Shown: positions 25,813 through 37,255 of the stretch, one piece after another
How positions within the stretch are numbered: the first letter of the stretch is position 1
Layout: every line of letters begins with the position of its first letter
Origin: Artocarpus heterophyllus
Lineage: Eukaryota > Streptophyta > Magnoliopsida > Rosales > Moraceae
Direction: 5' to 3'
Length of the DNA stretch: 64,000 bases
Assembly: GCA_025403435.1 (NCBI GenBank)
Contig: CM046333.1
Location: 34,493,521-34,557,520, forward strand
Translations under genes and position numbers: made by a program
The notes under the pieces: generated by a model
What the model was told of the DNA's origin: nothing
The model's database searches: none
What the model saw: only the letters and a program-made list of their open reading frames with translations

Positions 25813-28800
25813 CTATAGGTTCAGGTAATGGCTTAAATCTTCGCTGGTTTCTTCATCCCTAAGCTTTGTCAAAGCTTTCTTTTCAATCCTCCTTATCCAT
25901 TCCTTGCTCACTTTGAAAAGCTTCCCAATCTCCTCAAGTGACTTGGGCTGGCAGTTTATGAGCCCATAACGTAAGACCAAAACTTGCCTCTCTCGTGAGT
26001 CCAAGCTTTCTAGAAGATTATGAATGCCTTTTTCCATGTGTTGCCTCATCAGAGTCTCTTCAGGAGTCTTTATTGACAAATCTGCCATGAATTCCTTCAA
26101 CATCAAGAAAGAATAGAATTTGAGGTCAGAAAAACCATTTGAAAACAATAAAAGGTTGATATATTCCCTATTGTTGACTTAATGGGCAGGAAAATAATGA
26201 TCTCATTAGACTTTTTCTTTTCCATTGATTGTTTTAGGTTCTAACATTGCATTCCATAGAGTGAAAACCGTACCCTTTCTCACCCCCATTTCGCACTTTA
26301 AGGGCAGGGAAAAGAAAAGAGAGAATTAACAAGTGAAGTTTCTAACATTTGAAGTGTTAATAACATTTAGGTTCTAACGTTGCATTCCATAGAGTGAAAA
26401 GGAGGCAAAAGAAAAGAGAAATTTAACAAATCAACTTTCTAACATTTGAGATGTAAACAATAAAATATTTAAAGATTTTTCTTTTTAGGGTAACATATCC
26501 ATATAACTTTGGGAACCAAATCATTCTCACTAACAACGGAGCCACTCATGGACAAGGGTGGAGGCTGACCCACCTGAATTTTTTTTCTTTTAACTTTGCA
26601 TATAAAATTTATATTTTAGCCCCTTACAAATTAGGGGACTTCTCTGGGAAACCTTTATTGGTGGTGTATGTTTTGAAACTGTTAGATATGGTAAAAATCC
26701 TTTTTTTCTACAAAATTGACGGTTGAAAGACAAATAGGCCACCGGCGGGTATCTTTTCGGTTCCCATAAGAGAAATTGTCTAAAAATTATACATCTTTTT
26801 ATTTGTCTCATCTCATTAGTTTAGTCACGTCCCGGACCTCTCAATAATTTTTCTAATTGCGCCCCTGAATTTCGGAATGATATATGTATTCATTACGAGA
26901 TGGATTTTCCATAATATCCTGCTCACTATTGTGGACTAACTCAAACCCAAGATTCTATAGGACGAAGGATTAGCCTTACCATCCCATCAAATCCAAGGCA
27001 ATATTTATTTTAAAAAGTTGGATGAAGAAAAGTTAACGTATAGGAAATAGCTGACCATGTTTTTTCCCGAAAAGCAGTCTCCAGTCTTATGATCAACCGA
27101 ACCCACCACTCTCAGGCAATTGCAAGCCGATCTGATTTTATCCAAAGAAAGACCAGTGAGCTTTGCAATTTCATCGTCATCCGGATGTTTCCTCTGGCTA
27201 TTGCTGATTGCTTTTCGGGTTTTCTGTATTTGATTTATTGCCTTGCTTAATGTCCCCTAAAACACACAGAAAAAAAAAATGTTGATCAACCACCAACTGT
27301 CACACACACACATGACATTGTTTGAAAAAACAGTTTCTTGGATAAGAGAAGAACAGACAGGAACCAGTATCCCTCTAGCGTGCCGTGCCACCAATCGGGA
27401 CATGGATTTCCTTATCCAGTACTGGACATAAGTTGAGAATCTGTAACCTCTTGTATGGTCAAACCTTTCTGCACCTTGCAAGACACCTAGCTTTCCAGCC
27501 TATGATATTGTAAGCGCCCCAATCAGATACCAACTATAAGCGCCCCAATCAGATACCAAGTATAATTAATTACCATACTTGGATAAATCTAGGCAAGTTC
27601 TTCACCAACAATGTAAATTTTACAAACGAGATTTTCCTTATAACTGATTTTATGTGCCTCAAAGATGCAAATTTTCTAGTTTTGGCATGGCACCTATGCG
27701 GCTATGCAGTTCATTTGCATGAAGATCAATGACCAACAAAGATACGAATGCAATGCAATTAAGACATTTTTGTCCTAGGATGAAAATACCTATTATATTT
27801 CCCTTGATATCTCAGTAAATGACCACACTGATGTATTTTTTAAGAGCCCATAATATCCACAAATCAAAAGCTTTTATGTTAAGATTGATGAAGATTCTTC
27901 ATAAAATTTCCTGAAAATATTCAATATGTCCGTTGAAATATCCCAAAATATTAAGTAATGATATTTACAGCGATATTGATATTTCATCCTTAGTTTTTCT
28001 GGGACGCAGGAAAAGTGGGAACCTGTCACAAATTCAGATTCATTTATTTGACTTCCGAGAAAATCAAATTCAGAATACTTCACAAAATTAATGAATTAGC
28101 CAAAAGTGAATGCCATGCGCATAAAATGTAGAACTAAAGCAGCATACACCTAACAAACCTGAAGTAGATCTTCCAAGGCTATGCCTAGGCCCCTATAGTT
28201 TCTTGCAAGGTATAGAACTAAGGACTTGGTACTCCTTATAAGCTCATCCCGGCAATGCCAACCGAAACACAAATTCTTCTGAAGCGCCTTCTCGTCAACT
28301 CCTGCTGCTTCGGCCCAGCAAATCAAGCTAGCAACACTCCCAGTTTCCTTTTCTAGAGTTGTTCTGATTTGCTCCAACCTTGCAACCACCTGTAACAAGT
28401 AAGGCTAAAGGTTGTAAAGACCTTCTTATAGATAAATTTTGAATTTGTTTTTTGAAGAATTTGGGTACAGGACATAAGCACAACCTTCACCCCGGTTGAC
28501 ATCTCTGCTTCATTCTTCGCAATCGCACGTCTTCTGCTTTTAGAATATACTCCTCTTCTCGCAGAAGAAACGCTAGGCTTATGAAGGCCTTGCCAAATTG
28601 CTTCTGAAGGTAATGACTGAGAAGAAAGTTTGTCACTATTTTCCAATCTTCTTCTCCTTGATTTTCTCTCCTCACTTTTCCCAGTTCGGACTATAGTCTG
28701 GCTTGTGTGGTTATCCATTTTGCTTCCCATCTTATTCTCCTCAATATGCTCTTGGGGTATCTTTGATAAGTCCAAAAAGTTTGATGTTTCAAGGGTTCTT

Positions 28801-30645
28801 GATAAACAGGCGTTGAATAACTTAAGGGCTCCAAGCCTGCCTAATTGCAATAAAATTTCTCTTTCCAACCTTAACACATCCGAATCAGCAAAACTCTCCT
28901 CCAAAACATCGAGATTTTGCATTAGTAAACTAAAACGTGTTGTTTTGCTTGCATTTAAGTCCCCTCTTAAAATGAAACTGTCGTCTTTATTAGACATCTG
29001 GGAATTATTTCAATCATGTTAGGTGATATTCTATTCCAAGATGGACTTCAAAATACATCAATAAACAAGAACAACATCACAAGTGCAATTGAGATAAGAG
29101 GAAACTCATTGGCAAGTATATGAATGAGGAAAAACCTTCATCTCTTCCATTTCTGATAAAGCATCCTCTAAGATTTGTGGAGATGCGGAAGAAAAGGTGC
29201 AAACTTTAAGAGGATCTTTGCAAAAGCTCTCACTCTCCTCCAAATTGACAGAAAGAAAGGACGGCCTTGCTGAGCCAAAAGAAGCCTCCTTGCCACTAAC
29301 TGTGTCATTTTATTGCGTTGAATATTAGAAGTATGAAAAAGCCAACAAAAAAAAAAAAAAAAAGGTTCAGGTGAATGTCAATGTAAGAGTTTGTAGTCAA
29401 TTCCCTAGAAACCCAATTTGCTCCTCCCTTTTCTTTTTTCTTTTTAACCACTCTATGCATTCACTGCTCAAGTGTTTAAACCCAGAGAAAAACTTAAAAG
29501 AGAATCGAAAATCCAACTTTCTTATTCTTCCTTAAACTTAAACCATCTCCAATACAAACATTAATGCTATATATGGCATAAAAGTGCTTGAAAATAACAT
29601 GTTTAATTTGTACTTTATTTTTGCACCGAATTCCAACGTTGCAATGCATAATGCCATGCAGCGGAAATACCGATCTATATGGATAGAAATCTATCCATGA
29701 CTCGATCTAGACTATCTTCTATCCGGTTAGATATATCCCTATGAACGAACTGGCTGATTTTTCAATCAAATACTCTTTGTAAATTGTAATAACATAAATA
29801 ACTAGTCCTTTTCTCGAACGAAAAAGAGTTATATATACATTAATTTATAACTAATGAAACGGGTTTCATCTATCTAACTATGGATATAGAAAGGAAATAC
29901 CAGATGAATCAACAATTTAGATTTGTGTCTACTTTTGTAAAAAAAATTTAAGCTTTGAAAATTGTAAAAGCAAGCTTTTAAACATGTTGTAACTATTACA
30001 TAGAAAAAGTAATACATTAACCAAAAAAAAGGGAAAATGCTAAAATTTAGCATATGCTATACTTGGGGCATTTGGTGTCACCAAGTATAGGTCAAATTTA
30101 GCACCAAAAAGCACTATATTGGAAAGTGGTTTTACTATCGAAAAATACCAAAATTTAGCATTATATACCAATTTAACACTGCATTAGAGATGCTCTTGTC
30201 ACCTTGTAACAATAGCATTATTATCATTTCTCCACCTTTTACTATGCGACTAGTACATAGTGTGCTAAAAATTGAATTCAAGCTAATGGGTTAAGACTAA
30301 TCACTTGACATCAACACACTCTAATGCTTCGGAATGTTGACGAAACTGAACAGCCATCTAAATTATAATCCTACCGTAAAAGAACCTGTATCCCATATAA
30401 TACGAGTATCAACTTAACATAAATTGTGGGCATGTTTTATAAATGACAATCACTAAATCAGCTGCAATAAAACTATGAACAAAAAATAAACAAAAATGAC
30501 CACAACTATTCTTTTGCCACTTTAGCTACAAGAGCTAATGAAACTCACCAGGAGAAGCTGAAAAGAGCTTGGAAGGTGAATTAGAGTGGAAATGAGAGTG
30601 AACAGGGAAGCCCCACTTGAGTCTCAGCCTAAAAGCCAAACCCAT
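25813..30645 (-). CDS. SIG3: Plastid RNA polymerase sigma factor, SIG3/sigC type
   Basis: A nuclear-encoded sigma-70 factor that directs the plastid-encoded RNA polymerase to promoters. Exons in coding order are 30549-30645, 29136-29299, 28485-28997, 28159-28389, 27359-27499, 27056-27256 and 25813-26094. They total 1629 bases, or 542 residues plus stop, all with GT-AG borders. The start [18 protein letters not shown] is a transit-peptide-like N terminus. Region 2 lies at about residues 309-375 ([20 protein letters not shown], then [20 protein letters not shown]). Region 3 is in exon 6. Region 4 with its helix-turn-helix ([20 protein letters not shown]) lies at about residues 480-530. The basic segment [20 protein letters not shown] comes before region 1.2-like sequence. 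The long N-terminal part and the overall match favour SIG3 over SIG4, but the subtype is from memory. No lesion was seen. Confidence 0.88.
29540..30196. mobile_element. Inverted-repeat element in intron 1 of SIG3
   Basis: The left end AACCATCTCCAATACAAA and the right end GCATTAGAGATGCTCTT are imperfect inverted partners of the widespread plant GAGCATCTCCAATG terminus. The interior near the right end repeats TTTAGCAT/GCTAAA words. The middle contains unrelated AT-rich DNA. It sits wholly inside the 1.25-kb first intron (29300-30548). Confidence 0.5.
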
Positions 30646-30899
30646 TGTCTTGCTTTGAGCAAAGGAAGTGGTGGTGAAGAAACTGAGTCCATTAAATCTT
30701 ATGTGGTTGGAACGCCATAAGAGAGTTTTTAAACTGGCTTTCCAAACTGCCCACTTGGATTATGTTGGCATAGACACCTCTTAAGTCTCAACCACCGGTT
30801 CTTCATCCCTTTTAAAGGGGGTACAACAACTTTTTAACATTTATCCCCCACCCAGAAGGTTTTCTTAATTCCCATTTCTCCCCCAAACACTACATTTTT
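30646..30899 (-). promoter_or_regulatory. Upstream region of SIG3
   Basis: The 250 bases 5' of the SIG3 ATG hold the presumed leader and core promoter. No single TATA box stands out. A transposon-like element begins just beyond. Confidence 0.35.
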
Positions 30900-31390
30900 A
30901 GGTTCTTATTATTTTGATACTCTATAGTTTTAAAAAACATCATATTGATGCTTATTTTTTAAAAATAATAAAATAGTGTCTTATAGTTTTCAAAAATTCC
31001 TTTTGATACCATAAATTCGTGTTTTGTGTCATGAAATTTCCAACTTACCCTTTTATTAATGAGCCCTAAACTATTTTGTGAAAACTATAAAAAAAATAGC
31101 CACAAGTAATGTCAAAAAAATAAATAAATCCACATATATAAAAAATATATATTTCTCTGATGAGTTTTATTTAATCTTTAGTTTTAATTTTCTATTTTAG
31201 TTTTACAAAATTAATTCTAGATCCATTGATGAAAGGATAAAAGGAAGTTTCACGTCAAAAAACATAAAGTCAAGGTACTAAAATAATATTTATGAAAATC
31301 ATAGGGTACTATTTTGATATTTTCTAAATAATAGGAAACCAATACGATTTTTTTTCTAAAATACAAGATACTAAAATGATAATATCCCTA
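30900..31390. mobile_element. Long-inverted-repeat element, non-coding
   Basis: The left arm reads TTATTTTGATACTCTATAG and continues with TAAAATAGTGTCTTATAG and TTTTGATACC. The right arm read in reverse gives TCATTTTAGTATCTTGTA and then CAAAATAGTACCCTATG. The arms are long but diverged. There is no coding sequence, which suggests a Mutator-like or foldback element. Confidence 0.45.
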
Positions 31391-31436
31391 AATTTTTTAT
31401 TAAAAAAGAATACTTTGGTTTTATCATATTTTTGGG

Positions 31437-33333
31437 ATAAATTTAAATTTTGCCCTTTGAAATTTGGTAATGCTGTCACTTTGCCCCTCAAACTTTAAAA
31501 ACTGGTCTAAACACCCCCTAAACTATAAAACGTTACCATTTGTGCCGCTTCTAACTATTGTTGTGAATTTTAAGCTGACGTGAACATAATTTTGAGTGAT
31601 ATTAAAGGGTAACGCAGTAATTTCATATGTGGTCAATTTATTAGGTTTTTTAATTAGTATTACAGCTAAAATTATTTGGGCCAAATTTAGGGGAAAAAGG
31701 TGCTTGAGTGATCTCATTTGAAGCATTTTGCTAGGAGAGTATTTTGCAACCTAGAAGTGGACTCAATGGAGTTGTTCTTGTGGAATTCATGGGTAACGAA
31801 GAAGTGGAGATACAAGCCCCTAAAAATGATGAGTTTTGCTACTTCTAATTTGTTTGATATCAAAGTGTTTTGGGTAGAATGATGCAATGGGATTGTAGTT
31901 TAATGGTATATCCTATTTGGTTGGTGAGAAAATTTATGCTTTTGGGGTGTGTGGACCACATTGAATAGGGTGATTGTTCTCAGTGATGGAGTAGGCCAAA
32001 TGTTGTTATCTCGCTTTTAGAAATAAGGGAAAAACATTTCAACAAATAATATCCAAAAATCCCACAAACAAAACTCGAAAAAAAAAAAATCTAAACTCAT
32101 ATTTCGTATACAACCATAAAACCTTCTACCATAGTTGTGTTGTGTCTTTGCACTCCGAATCACTGCTTCAACATTGCATTCAATTTTTAGATCCAATCTC
32201 TCCTCTACTATTTTTGGAGCTTACCCCATGTTCATTGCTTAATCTTGAATACTCTAGACGGTGGATCTACATTCAAATGTTAAAATTTTGGATTGGGTTG
32301 TTAAGAAACTTGGGCTCTCAAATCATCGTTAAATGAACCTCTTAGCTCAAGTTAATGTGCAAGATTGGAGTGAAATAAACAAAATAAATAATGCTGTAAC
32401 AAGAATAACACTAGATTTATAGTGGTTCACTCTGTTAATGAAGAGTTACGTCTATTGTAATTCACTATAATATTCTGTATACAAGAGAGTGCGAATAGAT
32501 GAGAAAGCAAATTGGCAAAGTTTTTGTATCTATTTTTGTATATCAAACAATGAAGCAACCATCCCTTTATATAGAGCATAAGGAAGAACAGTGGCTCCCA
32601 ACCATCTGACGAAGTGGGACAATGCATTGTAAGTAACTACAATAGTGGGACACGTGTTGATTGGTGATAGGCTGCGAGAATCACGCCTTCCCACATTTCG
32701 GTCCATGACTAGACGTGCTGTAACCGTCAGTTCGAGCTAATAACCATCAACTTGGGCGATCGATCTGATCAAACGAAGACTTAGAAATGACTACGATTTA
32801 TCTAGAGCGGGCAAGAAAACCGAATGCCTCTAATCACACAGGCAATCGAACCAAACGAAGCATTCTATTCGATCCATTTGATTAGTTTTAGCATTAGGCC
32901 GACTGAGCTTGTCAGCAATTTGGGCTAACTAAATTGCACCCCAACAAATACCATTGACTACTACTTGCCATGGGTATTCTAAATTTTTAAATTGCTTTTC
33001 TACCCGACGTAGCCCAGCAGACTGATTTCGAAGATTCATTAACTCTTGCACGGTGGAAGAGGATGAGATGAAGAAACCCTTGTTTTTGTCAAAAACTAGA
33101 GGGGAAAAAACCTATAGCTAATTTGGAGGGAAAAGGGTAGTAATTGGTTACTATATAATTTAATCACCCCTTCAGTTGCTGCCAAATCATTAATTCCGTT
33201 CATCAATTGGACTGAAAGGGTATAAATGGAACGTTTCATAGATGTCGGGGTGCTTAGACCAATTTTCAAAATTCGAGAGCACAATGACAAGGCAAACAAA
33301 ATTCAGGGGGCAAAATTAAAACTATCCTATTTT
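31437..33333. mobile_element. Long-TIR element, about 1.9 kb, with nested solo LTR
   Basis: The left end, about 31440-31560, and the right end, about 33220-33330, are inverted copies. Shared phrases are AATTTTGCCC, AAAACTGGTCTAAACACCCC versus AAAATTGGTCTAAGCACCCC, and AAACGTTACCATTTGTGCC versus AAACGTTCCATTTATACCC. The arms exceed 100 bp, as in Mutator-like elements. I recognise no transposase. The interior includes the solo LTR at 32395-32948. Confidence 0.6.
32395..32948 (-). mobile_element. Solo LTR, Ty1/copia-like, minus orientation
   Basis: On the minus strand it begins TGTTGGGGTGCAATTTAG and ends ATTCTTGTTACA, so it has TG..CA termini. Internally it has a TATA box in CTCTATATAAAGGGATGG followed by a T-rich transcribed part with GTGAACCACTATAAATC, typical of copia LTRs. 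Flanks are AATGC on the left and AATAC on the right, a 5-bp target duplication with one mismatch. No internal domain remains. Confidence 0.75.
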
Positions 33334-33673
33334 TTGACCTCCTCTCCTCTGCCCACAAGACAAAAAACAATATGTTAGCATGTTACTATTGAAGTTACTG
33401 ATTTTCCAACCAATCATAGATGTTAAATTGTATTATTGTTTGTGAATTTTAGAGTTGATTGGTGAATCCGTAATTATTTAAAAACAATAACGTCGCGGAT
33501 GTTTACTGATAGTAATGCATGCATTAACATGCTCTCAAACAAAAATATGTAATGCTTTATGCGCCAACTTGTTTATCTAGTGACGTAAAATTAGAAATTA
33601 ACTTGAGTCAACTTCTAGATATATACATATGACTACCTTCATATAATAAAATGGCCATAAAAATTATGTACAT

Positions 33674-34099
33674 AACTAGTACCCAATAAGTGAGGACAAC
33701 TTAATTGGTTATAAGCTCTTCCACCCCAACTGTTGAGGTGTTGAGATCCCCGGCCGGAGCCTGGTGGGCGCCTCTAACGTATTGTCGGGGAGGCAGCCCG
33801 GCTCGACCCCGAGTGTCCCAGCCGAATTAAATCCCAGCTGAGTTTCCAAGGAGTCGGGAGCCCCCACGCAGATTTGCCTTCCGCGGGGGGAGCGTGTCCC
33901 CCAAGGGTTGAACCTGTAACCTCTTGTATAAGAGGCCTTAAGGTAACCCCAGGTACCAATCTCCGGCAATACGTTAGAGGTGCCCGCCAGGCTCCGACTG
34001 GGGATTTCAACACCTCAACACTAACTATAAATTGAAAGTTCGAGTCACACTAAGTGGTGGCATTCTCTCTTTTTTTGTATAAAAAAAACTAATACCTAA
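33674..34099 (+). mobile_element. tRNA-derived SINE, split by a later insertion
   Basis: The two parts are 33687-33730 and 34021-34086. The first has an A-box-like TTAATTGGTTATAAGC at 33701. The second has a B-box-like AGTTCGAGTC at 34037-34046. Once the insert is removed they lie about 41-46 bases apart, the normal spacing for a tRNA-type promoter. The tail is T/A-rich and ends in A8. A 13-bp target duplication flanks it, AACTAGTACCCAA (33674-33686) and AACTAATACCTAA (34087-34099), with 11 of 13 bases matching. Confidence 0.75.
33731..34020. mobile_element. GC-rich foldback element with 54-bp terminal inverted repeats
   Basis: The arms are 33731-33784 and 33967-34020. They are inverted copies matching at 49 of 54 positions, and all five differences are transitions. 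The element begins TGTTGAGGTGTTGA and ends TCAACACCTCAACA. Flanking CCAAC and CTAAC could be a 5-bp target duplication. It is much more GC-rich than its surroundings and has no convincing coding sequence. On the minus strand the interior contains GGTTACAGGTTCAACCC, a weak B-box-like word. Confidence 0.8.
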
Positions 34100-34229
34100 A
34101 GTGAATTTAAGAAAAAATACACCAAATAGCATAATCTATTAGGTGCTTAGGAAAAAATAGCATATGTTTTCTAAAAAGAAAATAAATATCGTATTTAAGA
34201 TTTATTAGTATTCTACAATTCCTATTTAT

Positions 34230-34860
34230 GTCCTTTTCAAAAAAAAAAAGAAAAAAAGAAAATCCCCTACTTACAAATATGATATCCCCCTACCCCTCCT
34301 TTTTTTTTTCGTTGTTTCTCTCTCTCTCCGTCTCTGTCTTTTCTTTCTCTCATGATCTACTCTCCCTCGTCCTCAACAAAGTAGATCTAAACGTTGGTTG
34401 GCACGAACAGACACCACCACCTCCACGACGAGCAAAGGTCTCTCTTTCCTCGTGAACTCACACCACTTTCTCTTTCTTTCTCCTCTGGCTCCCCGTCTCT
34501 TTCCCCTCCATAATTCACGACTTGGGCAAGTTTTAATCTGCAAGATATCGATCTGATCCAAAATCACGTCCCCACCATGCTCAAGATTGTCTGCAATCGA
34601 GTCTCTGTTGCCCTTGAGATTGTCTACACTAGTGTCGCTGCCGCGCTTGAGATTGTCTAGAATCGCATCGTCATCGTTTGGAATCACATTGCTGTTGTTT
34701 AAATTGCGTTGTCGCTGCATCAGAGAAGATAGAGCTGATATGGATGGAGGGGCAAAGACACGGTCATTTTTTTTTTGTAGTTTTTCCATTTACTTGAATT
34801 TTTTACGGTATCGGTATATTCATGGTGTTGGCGCCAAGCTGCCAAAATCGTTATGGTAAA
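34230..34860. other. CT-rich block with a 33-bp tandem repeat
   Basis: After an A-rich stretch there is a CT-rich segment (about 34300-34520). Then three 33-bp units start at 34581, 34614 and 34647, each with TTGAGATTGTCT or a close variant. An open frame crosses the minus strand at 34373-34789 but has no recognised domain; its repeats simply reflect the DNA repeat. It may be a relic of a gene leader or of a transposon. Confidence 0.4.
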
Positions 34861-35440
34861 TACATAAATATTCTGATCAATGCATGTATTCACATTAAAT
34901 ACATTATTTACTAGTCAGTGACAACACCAAAGTTGTTCAAGTAAATTTGTGTCTTTTTTTTCACTAAATACGGTTTTAACCGACCGTTGTCAGTGGTAGG
35001 AACCACTCAGTTTCTATCACAATCTCAGTTATAAACAGTATAAAGCTTTTATATGCTACAGTAACAATAAAAAATATGCTACAGTGTAAGACTCTCATAT
35101 GCTATAATAAAAGTAGTTTCTACCACCTTTTTAAACATCATAGAAGTTGTTACGGTAAATCCGCGTAAATATATATATATTTAATCAATAAACAGTTAAA
35201 ATGATATTTACGAGCCGGTAGATACTTCTGTGCCGGTGATTCTTGACGACATCACTAGTAAATATGTGCGTTAATTGAAGTACAATATTAACCAATAAAT
35301 GCGGAGTTTACTGATCGCCAGTTAGTGCTGATGATGTTCGGTGACATCACCAATGAATAGGTGTAGTTATCTATAAATATGGTATTAACATGCAAATACC
35401 TTATTTACTAGCCAATGACTCTGGCACCAGTACTGGTGCG
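34840..35440. repeat. Degenerate direct repeats, interrupted by a MITE copy
   Basis: The phrases TTTACTAGTCAGTGACAACACC, TTTACGAGCCGGTAGATAC, TTTACTGATCGCCAGTTAG and TTTACTAGCCAATGACTC recur roughly every 90-190 bases. They are mixed with GACATCACTAGTAAATATG and GACATCACCAATGAATAG. This looks like an old tandem array. The MITE at 34991-35146 sits inside it. Confidence 0.45.
34991..35146. mobile_element. MITE-family copy
   Basis: It opens GTGGTAGGAACCACTCAGTT and has two internal motifs, AAAGCTTTTATATGCTACAG and AAGACTCTCATATGCTATAA. It closes with TTTCTACCACCTTTTTAAAC. This is nearly colinear with the copy at 42389-42551. Confidence 0.75.
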
Positions 35441-35879
35441 GAAGGAGAGAGTGATGAAGAGGGTAGTTTTTATTTTTTTAATATTATTACGAAACCCAAT
35501 TTTTGACGATGTACTATTTACCATATCTTTCCTCCTCCTCCTAAAATTCAATTGTAATATGAAGATAGCCCAAAAATTTGTAGGCTCAGCGACAATTGGG
35601 CATAGTCCGTGGGCTAAAATTTATTGAAACCCTCAACTTTTTTTTTTCTTTTCTTTTTTTTTTTTTTTTTTTTATAAGAAAAGCGTGAGAATGCCCTCTA
35701 AAAGGGCTCCCTTCCAAGACACTCAATTTTTATAAAGGTCATTTCAACTTCCTCTTTAATTAAAAAATGATTTATTAAATATCTAAGTGACTCTTCCTTC
35801 TCTAATTAGAAAAAGTGATTTATTAAAATTAAAAACTACCTTTCCTGCTTACTTCTTTTTGTGGTGCTATTCACCGAAA

Positions 35880-36480
35880 GGGGCGCACTGGAGTAAAACT
35901 TACTAGATGTCAGAGCATAATCTACTAGATTATCTTATATATTCTGTAAAACAAAAAAATACCCACCGCCTTTAGCTGTCGGTATCTAGTAAATGCTACA
36001 GTGAAATCTACTATATTATTTCATATTTGCATAAAAACAAAAATACTAATTACCTCTGTTTGCCAATGCTGAGCACTGGAGTGGAACCTGATAGATGACG
36101 AAATAGAATCTATCAAATTATCCCATATTTTCTTTAGAACAAAAAAATTCCAACCGTCTTTGGTGGTCAACACGGGGTATCAGAGTGGAATTTGGTAGGT
36201 GCCAGGTCAGAATCTATAAGATTATCTCATTTTTTCTTTTAAACCAAAAAAAAAAAAAATCAACCACATCCGGTCGTCAGCACATAATACTGGAGTGAAA
36301 CCTACTAGATGTCAGGGCAGAATCTACCAGATTATCTTATTATTTCAACAAAAAACAACTAATTTTCTCCGATCACCAACATGAGCCGGAGTAAAACCTT
36401 ACAGATGCCTAAGCAGAATCTGCTGAATGCCGGAGCGTAATTTCCAAATTATCTGTTTTTCTAACAAATAACACTAAAAT
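35880..36480. repeat. Degenerate satellite-like array, about 100-bp period, six units
   Basis: Units begin with variants of CACTGGAGTGAAACCTACTAG near 35886, 35985, 36073, 36177, 36285 and 36385. Each goes on to CAGAATCTA(C/T)(C/A)AGATTATC and an A-rich spacer. Spacing is about 95-110 bases. No coding potential is seen. Confidence 0.75.
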
Positions 36481-37255
36481 ACAAATTTTTTGCAAAATCA
36501 CAAAATAAGCAGATTATAAGATCATTACATAAAAAATGACTAGATTATACAAATTATCATACAAATAATTACACAAAAATAAATAAAAACAAGAATCAAA
36601 ATAAAAAATAAAAAAGGATAGATTCAAACGCTTCTTCATCGTCACTCGTGGAAGTGAGCTACCACTGGCTCAAGGAAAACAGGACCTGCCTACTTGCACC
36701 CAAAGCTAAACATTGCAATCATAAAACTAATCTAACTTGTCCTTTTTCAAGTAAGCCTATCAAGTTACCTGCACCTATGCGCATTATAGGAGATTAACAT
36801 CAAATGATTATTCCCTAAACTTTGTGCTCTTGAATGCCAAAACATAGAGATCAAAATGAAAGCAGGGCAAATGAAGCAATTAAGCATTGCTTATACAAGA
36901 CACCAATATCATATTAAAGTTAATTCTCTGTTCTTTTTTTTTTTTTTGAATATTTTGGCCAACACCAAAAATCTAACCAGAAGAATGCCAAAAAGTAGTG
37001 TTTCCTGCATACAAAACATATATATATATGTATGTATGCATATAGGAATTTGATACAAACCCGCCGGCTGTTTTTTATCGCTCGCACGCGGCCTTCAATT
37101 AGGAAGATAATTTGTCCTTAATTTACGTTGTTGATGGCTCACTTTGGCATGATTTTGAGAAGCAAATCAGTTATTAACTGGTTATTGGCTTAGCTGAGTT
37201 TACCTGGCATAGTTGTAATTTAATGTCCACGATGATGCATTATTAGAAAAATTTA
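36481..37255. other. Intergenic DNA, including left flank of the solo LTR
   Basis: No gene is visible. The last part (about 37100-37255) resembles 39500-39566, so it belongs to the dispersed repeat that the solo LTR interrupted. Confidence 0.4.

Noticed and set aside
27359..27499. Reading through the sigma-factor exon past its donor (VPVCSSLIQ)
   Set aside because: The family sequence and the total length need the GT donor after VP at 27358; read-through would truncate the protein.
33880..33960. Possible tRNA gene on the minus strand (GGTTACAGGTTCAACCC)
   Set aside because: Only a B-box-like word is present; no acceptor stem or cloverleaf can be formed around it.
33709..34013. Minus-strand open frames across the foldback element
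   Set aside because: They result from GC-rich inverted repeats and cross the element boundary. The resemblance of YTRGYRF to the sigma-factor motif HTRGYRFST is coincidental.
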